Below, piece by piece: positions 35,341 to 43,215 of a stretch of 64,000 bases of DNA. The notes under the pieces are model-generated. The model was not told where the DNA came from. It did not search any database and saw only the letters and a list, made by a program, of their open reading frames with translations. This DNA comes from Symsagittifera roscoffensis (lineage: Eukaryota; Xenacoelomorpha; Acoela; Convolutidae): the NCBI RefSeq assembly GCF_963678635.1, contig NC_087063.1, positions 83,313,574-83,377,573 of the forward strand, in the 5' to 3' direction. The stretch's first letter is position 1; the number at the start of each line of letters is the position of its first letter. The translations under genes and the position numbers were made by a program.

Positions 35341-35629
35341 TGTAACATTCGTCTACTGCAGTCACACATGAGGCTTAAGAAAAATAGGCCCTATAACCAC
35401 TGGCTCAAGGGTCAGGGACACCATCTCTTGTGTTTTTCTACCTCAAGAACGGTCGGAGCCAGTTCAGTTCGTTTGTGACATGAGACTACGACCCGTTACA
35501 GCTTAAAGGCTACTACTAAAATATCCCCCCACTCTAGAATTAGAAACGTCCCCATACTTAGGTCTCTAGATACCCAAAATACATGAACGCCGTTAAAAAC
35601 CGGGTTGGAACAATCCGTTAAGTTGCTTT

Positions 35630-35635
35630 TTTATT
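35630..35635 (-). terminator. Poly(A) signal of copy C 3' LTR
   Basis: AATAAA on the minus strand, at the same place as in the LTRs of copy A. It is repeated at 57277-57282 in the 5' LTR. Confidence 0.5.
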
Positions 35636-36030
35636 AGACAGTGGAACTTTGATCCATTTCAGATGGATCAACCTAAAACTCGCCTTACCTCAACATAACA
35701 ATTATAAAACACACTCTAGGAATTTAAATTTGTACTCACATAGTAGCACGCTCAAGAAGTGGGAAATAATCCAGTCGGTAGTTAACTCAAGAATTAAATA
35801 ACGTAACTAAATGAGTCTAATGTTTTATAGTTTTGACAATGAGAACGAGTTTATACTCTAGACAATAGTTTCCTTGTGAACCATTAGGACACTCAAGCTG
35901 TCCACCTTTCCACCGAAGGTTCACTCTAGTCCAGTTCCGAATAATACTCCAGTCGTTATAATCCAATTCGAGGGAATGCTCTCGTCTCTGTCACAGATGG
36001 GACAGCTCTACTCTCGATTATGATAGTGAT

Positions 36031-36053
36031 GGAAATTGCGAATAGCAATTTCC
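36031..36053 (-). promoter_or_regulatory. Conserved hairpin near the presumed transcription start
   Basis: A 9-bp stem (GGAAATTGC / GCAATTTCC) with a 5-nt loop TATTC lies about 205 bp into the LTR. It is also at 57678-57700, and with a slightly shorter stem at 4447-4465 and 9190-9206. The inserted R-U5-PBS unit begins just before it, suggesting it is near the 5' end of the RNA. Confidence 0.5.
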
Positions 36054-36258
36054 TACTGCTTTTTCTCACAACTTTCCCGCGTGTGTGTCTCAATCGTTCT
36101 GAAATTGTTCTGATTTCTTTTTTCTGATTTTCAGTTATCGCGAGAAAATCGTGCATGACAGGTTCCATTCGAAATTTTGAAAAATTAAATTTCACTCCAA
36201 AATCAAGTGTTTTTTGCTTCTCTCAAGGTCAAACTTCCAAATATGACCGACTGGCACA

Positions 36259-36688
36259 TACTCCCCGGACTCGAGATCGATGTCCTCATCGCGCGCTGTC
36301 TTCTGCCAGTGAGTCCCAGAAAAACCGAGTGTTGCTCAAGATACAGTGCCAGTGGTCATTTACAGAAGTTTGCAGCAGACTTAAGCTTATCTACACCCCA
36401 AAATTCACAGCCATTTAAAATTTTCACACTATTGCTAAACAGCAACCAAAATCTGCATACACCTGCACCCTTGAATTTTCGCTTTTCAAGCCAATCATTT
36501 TAAAATCTCTTTTGTCCTATTCAATCAGGAAATTGTCATGCAGCATTTCGATTTATATAATAAATATAGTATATTAGTAACAATATTTGCTTTGTTAAAA
36601 TTTCTTTTTCGTGAATCCAAGTTTCACTCGGATCCACGCTCAAGCCCCCCTTCCCTCTCAAGACTCAAGATCCATCCGATTTGCCCAT
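36259..36688 (-). other. 3' UTR and polypurine tract of copy C
   Basis: The stretch is non-coding and homologous to 8558-8992 of copy A. The tract GTCCGGGGAG (minus strand, 36261-36270) abuts the LTR. Confidence 0.65.
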
Positions 36689-39511
36689 TCATCTCGTACT
36701 CTTCGCCTTAGAGGTACTACATCCTGAAGTGCTAGATGCGGCAAACTGTCTCAACAGTTCCTCTTCATCATCGGAACTAATCACAATCTCCTCCCAAGCC
36801 TTCAGCTTTTCATAGGATCGCATCCATTCTCTCTGCTCCTGCAATCTCTTTGCTTGGTTGGGTAGTGCCTTCACCCTAGCTTCTCGGTTCAAGCAAAAGG
36901 AGTTGTGCAGGCTCAAGCTCACGTTCTTCGCCAGGTCTTCCTCTAGTATCGACTCCCTCGCTTTGGTATTGTCTCTAGACATCATACCCACTCTTTTCCA
37001 TCCTGTCGTGATCGCATTACGATGGGTTAGCAGGGGTCTCTTGAAAGCTTCCGGCCCAATCTCGGCCTGGAACTGTCGATACTCCTTTTGATGTTTTCTC
37101 ATGTGATCTTTCGTTGTCATGTACAACCAAGACGTCAGTGTCGCCCGAAACCATGGAAAGTACCTCAAGCGACTCCATACGTGCCTGACTTCCGTCGGTA
37201 TGGCGAATACTTTGCACGCAGTCTCAAACAACTCGAGTATCCTGCTGTAGTCTATCGCGTATATTGACTCCGCCGTTGGCGTCGTCGCCTCCCGATACTT
37301 CGTTATATTCTCTTCTATCCATCTCAGAGCTAGCATCGTACTCACTACTAAGAGCGTCACCTTCTGCCGGTGATCCGGTAGTCCGATCGACCGAATCTCT
37401 TCCACATCCCACACCAGGCAAAGGTTCTTGTGATCTGGATACCACACCGTTTGTGCCAAACAGTGGCATGGGCATTCCCCATGAGAGATCTCAATGCTCC
37501 TGAGATTACGCTCCCCTGAGGCTTCCAAGAGAGGCTCAAGCTCCATCATTTTCTCGTGCATCGTGTCGTTGTCTTCCAGGTTCGGAGTACTTCCCACAGG
37601 TTTCCCGATCACGTTTTGTCTCTCGTGATCGCTTGTGTTTTCTCTTTCCAACTTCAGAAGATCTTCTCCCCAGATTTCGCTTAAGTCATCTCTCAATTCT
37701 TTTGGTACTGTCCCTTTGATTTTTCTCAACAACTTGTGCGAGTGATGCGACATCCGAGCCAACCTCACGCACTTGGGCACTGAGAAGGCCTTGTCCACCA
37801 GTATTCTCTGGCTGGACACTTCCACCATCGCCATGTGTAGCGGGTAGTGACTTCCGCACAAGTTGGCCATCATCGACCCTATCAGCGATTTCGCGTTCAA
37901 TGGCAAGCCATAAGCCTCGCTCATGGGAAATCCCATTTCCGCCTCAAGACCAACCTTCCAGCTCCGGATGTGTTTTTGAGTCACCTGCAACACCCCGGGC
38001 CATGATTCTACGCTCAACGCCGTCACTAAATGATGTTCAGATTCCAGTCTCTCCAGTGCCTGCAGACCACACATTCTCGAGAAGAATCCGAGAGCTGTCG
38101 CTATATTCACCGTGGTTCTCGCGTAACATTCCGCTATTATTTGCACTTCACTTTTCTCCCTTTCTGTGATGTCTTCGAACCAAGTGACCAGGTCTTCTTT
38201 TTGAAACGACAGTATTCTGACGCATGACCGTCCATCGCAGATGTGCTCTCCGTTCCCACACGTCGAATCCAGACAGCTACCCGGCTCCAATTTCTTTGCT
38301 GACCCGGGGTCGCTCGTCCTTTCGCTTGGCTCTTGCATCTGGGGCGTGATTAGCTTATGTAGCACACTCAACTTCGCCAGATCTTCATCTTCCGTTGGTG
38401 CTAACCTCACTCGCTCGGTGGTTTCCTCGATTAGACTCGCATGGGGATGTGGACACCAGGAGGGTCTTAGTAGCTTCCATATCACTCCCAAGTTCGTGGT
38501 TAACAAGCCATTTCCACCGCCCATGTTCACTTCAACTCTCTTGTTTGAGCGCGGTATGCTTATCACCTCTGGTGTTTTCTCAAGAATCAGGCCCAGGCTC
38601 GGCCCCTCTTTTTCCACCGCGTCTATTTCCATTATTCTTTCTGTCCAAAACTTCAGTAGCTCCGCTACCTCATGGTTTCTCTGGGCTCCTCCAGCTTCCG
38701 AGTCTAAGAAGGGATTGTAGGCTATTCCCATCACTCCAGACACATATTGGTATTCCCCCTTCTCACTGAGTCTCGAGTACTGTTCTGACGAGGCCAGGTT
38801 ACGGTGAACATCAAGTTCTTCCTCGAACTTCTTATTAGAGAACCTCCGTACCTCGTCCAGCTTTCGATGGTTCTCTAAGGATAGTCTGGAACCATCTTCT
38901 TTCTCTATTCCTGTACTCTGATATATGTTCAAGATGATCGTTGAGACTCTTTTCTCCATGGTTTTACTTCCACTTGCTCTCTGGTGGCATGCCAGGATGG
39001 TGCTATCAGACATCATTGACATTATCCATCTCAAGAAACATGTGGCATCTTTTCTTCTAGCCAGGCTCAAGCCTGAATTGTCCCTGGCCACGTGTTGCAT
39101 CAGTGCCTGATACACCTCTAGCTTCTTGCTTCCCAACTTCAGCCTGTCATACGAGGTCAATGTCTCCAACTCTATTCCCACCAGACTCCAGGTGAACATT
39201 AATTGTCCCGCAGTTCTAACGAAGGGATTCGCCATTAGTGGCGGTGCTGATGAGGATGTCCTCATCGCCTCTTCAAAATGATCCTTCAACAAACTCTGCC
39301 AGGACCTCTTCAGATGACTTGCCATCTCTATCTTATTAACCTCGGCTTTTTGCTGGGTGGCCCAATTGCGTCGCTTGCGAGCTATTCCACTGTCCAACTT
39401 CTTCAAGCAGTCCTCCATTTCCTTCAATGTTTCGAGGGCCACCCACCACGTCCGGGAAGTGTTCCTCGTCTTGTTCCTCTCCAATGGATCACTCGTCACT
39501 TGTTTGCCCAT
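36689..39511 (-). CDS. ORF3 module 4, copy C: Cys/His-cluster protein, function unknown
   Basis: The frame has 940 codons. The ATG at 39511 is internal to what was a longer protein: in copies A and B the homologous sequence is joined to module 3 through a basic linker that copy C has lost. Conserved features are a basic helix-rich start (1-80), a long helical region, a Cys/His cluster around residues 413-430 (Cys413, Cys418, His423, Cys425, Cys430), a second around 677-684 (His-Gly-Glu-Cys-Pro-Cys-His-Cys), the block Trp-Tyr-Pro (690-692), and an acidic C-terminus with Ser-Ser-Asp-Asp-Glu-Glu. Both clusters look like metal sites. Copies A and B share them, which argues for function. I do not recognise the family. 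Translation in the present copy would need a frame change or its own initiation. Confidence 0.7.
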   Translation of the reverse strand: MGKQVTSDPLERNKTRNTSRTWWVALETLKEMEDCLKKLDSGIARKRRNWATQQKAEVNKIEMASHLKRSWQSLLKDHFEEAMRTSSSAPPLMANPFVRTAGQLMFTWSLVGIELETLTSYDRLKLGSKKLEVYQALMQHVARDNSGLSLARRKDATCFLRWIMSMMSDSTILACHQRASGSKTMEKRVSTIILNIYQSTGIEKEDGSRLSLENHRKLDEVRRFSNKKFEEELDVHRNLASSEQYSRLSEKGEYQYVSGVMGIAYNPFLDSEAGGAQRNHEVAELLKFWTERIMEIDAVEKEGPSLGLILEKTPEVISIPRSNKRVEVNMGGGNGLLTTNLGVIWKLLRPSWCPHPHASLIEETTERVRLAPTEDEDLAKLSVLHKLITPQMQEPSERTSDPGSAKKLEPGSCLDSTCGNGEHICDGRSCVRILSFQKEDLVTWFEDITEREKSEVQIIAECYARTTVNIATALGFFSRMCGLQALERLESEHHLVTALSVESWPGVLQVTQKHIRSWKVGLEAEMGFPMSEAYGLPLNAKSLIGSMMANLCGSHYPLHMAMVEVSSQRILVDKAFSVPKCVRLARMSHHSHKLLRKIKGTVPKELRDDLSEIWGEDLLKLERENTSDHERQNVIGKPVGSTPNLEDNDTMHEKMMELEPLLEASGERNLRSIEISHGECPCHCLAQTVWYPDHKNLCLVWDVEEIRSIGLPDHRQKVTLLVVSTMLALRWIEENITKYREATTPTAESIYAIDYSRILELFETACKVFAIPTEVRHVWSRLRYFPWFRATLTSWLYMTTKDHMRKHQKEYRQFQAEIGPEAFKRPLLTHRNAITTGWKRVGMMSRDNTKARESILEEDLAKNVSLSLHNSFCLNREARVKALPNQAKRLQEQREWMRSYEKLKAWEEIVISSDDEEELLRQFAASSTSGCSTSKAKSTR

Positions 39512-40695
39512 GTCCTGATGTGCCTTCGAGATCCATTCTCTTCTCTAGTCTTCGATCGTGCGTTCCTCAGCTCCACTAGCTTGTTCAGCAGCTCTTTTCT
39601 TGCTTTCTCATCCAGACCCGTTCCTATCAGGAGCGGTTCCCCGAACCTCACTACTGCGTCCCACAGTTCCTTCTTGAACTTGTCCAGCGTCGTCTCGCTG
39701 CCCACTTCTCGATTGAATTCCTCCAGGAATTCCTGCCAAGCGTCATCCTCGAGAGATCCCAAGAATATGTCCCTGTTCCCTTCGAACGTGTTCTTCTCCC
39801 TTTCCTCCGAGCTCAAGAGTAACATCCCCATATTGAAGGTCTCACCTGCCAATGGCAATTCCAGATCCTTCCGGGGAGACGGGATCAGGGGTGGTGTGGC
39901 AGTATCTGCCCAATTCTCCTCGCTCAAATCTTTCAACAGCTCTTGAGTGGTGAGCTCCTCCCCTGATGGCCCTGGTTCAGGCGTATTCCCCACTTCCATG
40001 TCTTCACCGGCTTCACTGAGAGTTTCATCCATACTCTCTTCTTCTGACTCATGTCTCCTTCTCTCGAGAATTTTCTTAAATCGGTCCTCGACGGGTCCGC
40101 TCCTCTTGTCTCCAGGTGTGTCCACGGACAGTGGTGATGGTGTCGTAGGATCCAGCTTTTTGTATTCCGTCAGTGCTACATACAGTTGACCTGCTGCATC
40201 TAGTTCTGTTCCTTCCTGTCTTATTTCCACCTGTTCCAAGCCATAGGGCGCCTTATATTTTCTCGTGGCAAATTTCATGTCGTCCACCAGTGCGACGTGC
40301 CCCTCCATCACGATCATCCTGCCATCATCCCATATGGGTAACATGTTCTCAAGTCCCTCCTTCTCAAGAGTTCTCAAGACCTTCCGCACCTCATACCCTG
40401 GGGGCTGCGAACCTCTACTCTTTTTCGCTTGCGTCGTCCACGAATTTACCTTCATCTCGCTGGTATGGAAGTAGACCGCCGCCGTGTAGCCAATGAACAG
40501 GGGGTCCCAGCCAACAGTGAAATCCTTCTGCATTTCCCCCGTCGTCATCCTCGCCATTATGGAGGGAACTACCAAGGGACTATTCATTCCTAAGGTCATC
40601 CTCCTGACTATTGGGAACTCAGGCATGGTGGCCGGGAGGATTTCTTTCTCCATTATGGTCTCCAGCTCCCTCTTCACCAGTGCGAAGCACTCCTT
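39496..40695 (-). CDS. ORF3 module 3, copy C: mixed/acidic module, function unknown
   Basis: The open frame follows directly after a TGA (40696-40698) in the same frame as modules 1 and 2. No ATG fits its start (the first candidate codon at 40677 is GTG), so it is best read as a continuation of module 2. Parts are a Met-rich N-terminal segment, a region with Trp-Asp-Asp-Gly-Arg-Met, an acidic Ser/Thr/Glu-rich stretch (roughly codons 205-275) likely to be disordered, and a helical C-terminal segment shared by all three copies. It overlaps the start of module 4 by 16 bp in another frame because the linker present in copies A and B is deleted. No family is recognised. Confidence 0.62.
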   Translation of the reverse strand, partial: KECFALVKRELETIMEKEILPATMPEFPIVRRMTLGMNSPLVVPSIMARMTTGEMQKDFTVGWDPLFIGYTAAVYFHTSEMKVNSWTTQAKKSRGSQPPGYEVRKVLRTLEKEGLENMLPIWDDGRMIVMEGHVALVDDMKFATRKYKAPYGLEQVEIRQEGTELDAAGQLYVALTEYKKLDPTTPSPLSVDTPGDKRSGPVEDRFKKILERRRHESEEESMDETLSEAGEDMEVGNTPEPGPSGEELTTQELLKDLSEENWADTATPPLIPSPRKDLELPLAGETFNMGMLLLSSEEREKNTFEGNRDIFLGSLEDDAWQEFLEEFNREVGSETTLDKFKKELWDAVVRFGEPLLIGTGLDEKARKELLNKLVELRNARSKTREENGSRRHIRTWANK

Positions 40696-43215
40696 TCAGG
40701 CAGGAATTCTCAAGATTTCTCGTCCGTCCGCCGTCAATGGGTTCAAGTTCCAGAATTTGGGATACATTTCAATGGGACCCTCTCGCTTGCCTCCCATTCT
40801 ACATTGCATTTGCCCCCTGAAGTTGTACACTATCAGCTCGGCATCTTTCACCTTTCCAAAGAGTACCGTGTTGCTCATTCGCCCTCTGAGCACCTCCTGC
40901 TGACACCAATTCAACGCCGTCCCATCCAGCATACTGATAAGGCTCAAGTGCGTTACAGAGTGACGATACGTTGTCACCAGGGGGTCTGGGAACGCGTACG
41001 TCACTGCTGGACCATAAATACAGGTCACCACCTCCTCTAGGCCCCGGATTATCCCCATTGGGTCCGACCTCATTGCCAGGCATAGGTCCGTCAGCAGAGG
41101 CATCCCTCTGTTCGTCTTCTTCCATTCTTCTCTCGAAGTTGGATTCTCATCTTCACCCGTCATGTGCCGATTTTGCATCATGAGGTATTGCACTAGCAAC
41201 GTCTTCAATCCTGCGGCACACTTGTAGGAACTGGTTTCAATGCTCGTGTGGACTCTCCCCATAGACAGAGGCTCTCCATATTCCATTAATCGATGAAACG
41301 ACACCAATTCCCCATGGGTCAAGAGCACTAGTGCCAGGTACCCATCAACTCGAAGTGTCTCCACTCCCCGACTAAACATGTATGCTGGACCCATGTTGAA
41401 CAAGTATCTGGGGTAGACCAAATACAGGGCCAAGAGCAGGCTGATGGGCATGCCCAGTATCTCCTGCACGAAGGCTCCAAAGATAGTCGCCGTGGTACCG
41501 AATACTCCTGCCAAGAATTCCTTCTCCCAGCAAGGACTCAAGAACTTGAGAATCTCGTAATCCCTCCGAGTCTTCAATTCGCCTTTGGCGTGCTCTCTCC
41601 AGAACCCTGCGATCGTCACTTCATTGGCGGCCGAGACAAATCTAGCCACCGTCATGTCTCTTACTTCGGCCAGCTCCAGTTGCTTCTCTAGGAAACTCCA
41701 GACTTGCTTCACGAGGAGTGGTGCTTCCTCCCTTGTCTTATTCGTGGCGTTCTCCAGCCTTGGTGTCAAAAATGGCCACCAGCCATTCTCTTGAGTCAAA
41801 CGATATTTCAACGATCCTAATTGCTTTTCCGTCTCGGCCACATTTCTTCTCTCGTTACTGGGACCTCTAGACTTGCTGCTGGAGTTCGTGATCTTCACAT
41901 CCATACTCCGAAACCACAGGCTGGCCGTTAATTTGCTTATCGCCGGGTGATCGTCCCCGATGACTGGGCTGAACTTGAGCTGCCTGGCAAAGTTCGATAT
42001 CTCTAGCAAGAGCACCTCGTCTAATACGATCAGGATGTCGGCTAGTCCATAAAAGCCCCTCAGTGCATGAGATATATCCGCCCATGCCGCCGCCAATTCT
42101 GACTTGCGAAGCCTCAGGTTCGATGGCTCCAACTCCCGATTGGGGGCTGCCATTAGAATCCGCCATTCACTCCCTTCTGCTATCAGGATCAAGACCGCGT
42201 ACACGAACTGTAGGGCGGGTGGCATATTCGCGTATCCAGGGGATGTGGTAAACACCACCTTCGTCTTGGACCCGAATCTCGAGACAACATTCTCTTGCAC
42301 TTCATTCATCGCCGCAAACAACGCTTGAATGGCTTCCCATATCTTCCTCGATGTCGGAATTTCATCGCCCTTTAGTTGCTCAAGAAGTCCCATCGCGTGC
42401 AGGTGATCATTCATCCCTGCAAACAATAGCAGTTCAGGTTCACAGGGCATCTCCGACTTTATTGCCACTACCAGAGTTAACATCTGATTCAATTCAGCTC
42501 CTGGCAAAGAGTATATCAAAGTCTCCGGCCAGAACAACTTGGGAGACGTTCCTTCGAAGTCTGATCCCGCCACAATGACTACTCTCGCAGCAGCTGGGTC
42601 TGCTCTATCATACACTGCCAGGGTTTTGGCCAGCTGGGTACTCCCACAGGACTTCCCGTACCTGGGATCTTCCGCCAATTTCGAGCCTTCGTAAGCGGCA
42701 TCTGGCAATCCTGTTCCTCCCGGATTGAGTAGCTTGTCTACCACCTTCAACTGTGCCGGGGTTGCCAACCTGATTCTGGCGATGCTAGTTCGGTGCTTGG
42801 GAGGTTCTGCTATAAGTCCCGGACTCCCCAGCAGCTTGAGAGGTCTGTAATTAATGGGTCCCATGATCGTTTTTGTGGGAATTCCCGTCAGGTCTGTGGT
42901 CTCCATCAACTTCGCTCTCGAGAAGTGCGCCTCATGTGCTTTCAACCAGTCCACGCAATGATGCCTATTCAAATCCTCGTGTGATACTCGTTCGATCCCC
43001 AGGGTTTCCGCCAATTCTTGCCTGCATTCCAAACTCTCTAGATCCAGTTCTTTCACCTTCTCAGGATATCTCAAGCGAGCGGTCTCCATAGACTTATTTT
43101 CCCGTTTGCTCTCTGCCACTACCACTGAGGATATCGCCGAGCTTGGAGGTGTTGATGACGTCACCTCCTCAGACTCCATTGGCGTGGAACTCTGCAATCT
43201 GGTCTGGCTGCTCCT
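40696..43215 (-). CDS. ORF3 module 2, copy C, with SGNH-like second signature
   Basis: 833 codons are counted from GTG at 43197; the frame is open from the TAA at 43216-43218 and continuous in frame with module 1. It begins with a Ser/Thr/Pro linker, then a charged helical stretch. A segment then reads Val-Val-Ile-Val-Ala-Gly-Ser-Asp (about residues 206-213), Phe-Ala-Gly-Met-Asn-Asp-His-Leu (259-266) and Gly-Asp-Asp-His-Pro (414-418). The order resembles SGNH blocks I, III and V, but block I lacks a clear Gly-Asp-Ser, so it may be a diverged, inactive second SGNH-like domain. Residues about 560-620 are hydrophobic. The frame ends at a TGA where copies A and B have Trp. Confidence 0.65.
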   Translation of the reverse strand, partial: RSSQTRLQSSTPMESEEVTSSTPPSSAISSVVVAESKRENKSMETARLRYPEKVKELDLESLECRQELAETLGIERVSHEDLNRHHCVDWLKAHEAHFSRAKLMETTDLTGIPTKTIMGPINYRPLKLLGSPGLIAEPPKHRTSIARIRLATPAQLKVVDKLLNPGGTGLPDAAYEGSKLAEDPRYGKSCGSTQLAKTLAVYDRADPAAARVVIVAGSDFEGTSPKLFWPETLIYSLPGAELNQMLTLVVAIKSEMPCEPELLLFAGMNDHLHAMGLLEQLKGDEIPTSRKIWEAIQALFAAMNEVQENVVSRFGSKTKVVFTTSPGYANMPPALQFVYAVLILIAEGSEWRILMAAPNRELEPSNLRLRKSELAAAWADISHALRGFYGLADILIVLDEVLLLEISNFARQLKFSPVIGDDHPAISKLTASLWFRSMDVKITNSSSKSRGPSNERRNVAETEKQLGSLKYRLTQENGWWPFLTPRLENATNKTREEAPLLVKQVWSFLEKQLELAEVRDMTVARFVSAANEVTIAGFWREHAKGELKTRRDYEILKFLSPCWEKEFLAGVFGTTATIFGAFVQEILGMPISLLLALYLVYPRYLFNMGPAYMFSRGVETLRVDGYLALVLLTHGELVSFHRLMEYGEPLSMGRVHTSIETSSYKCAAGLKTLLVQYLMMQNRHMTGEDENPTSREEWKKTNRGMPLLTDLCLAMRSDPMGIIRGLEEVVTCIYGPAVTYAFPDPLVTTYRHSVTHLSLISMLDGTALNWCQQEVLRGRMSNTVLFGKVKDAELIVYNFRGQMQCRMGGKREGPIEMYPKFWNLNPLTADGREILRIPA

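Larger units (their letters stand above)
35341..36258 (-). repeat. 3' LTR of copy C
   Basis: On the minus strand it starts TGTGCC and ends TTACA. Read base by base it is identical to 56988-57905. U3 is about 200 bp and is followed by a conserved hairpin; the poly(A) signal is at 35630-35635. A further TA (36259-36260) is shared with the other LTR and may belong to it. Confidence 0.92.

Noticed and set aside
40173-40903. Plus-strand frames opposite ORF3 modules 2 and 3
   Set aside because: They lie antisense to frames supported by homology among three copies and show no conservation of their own.
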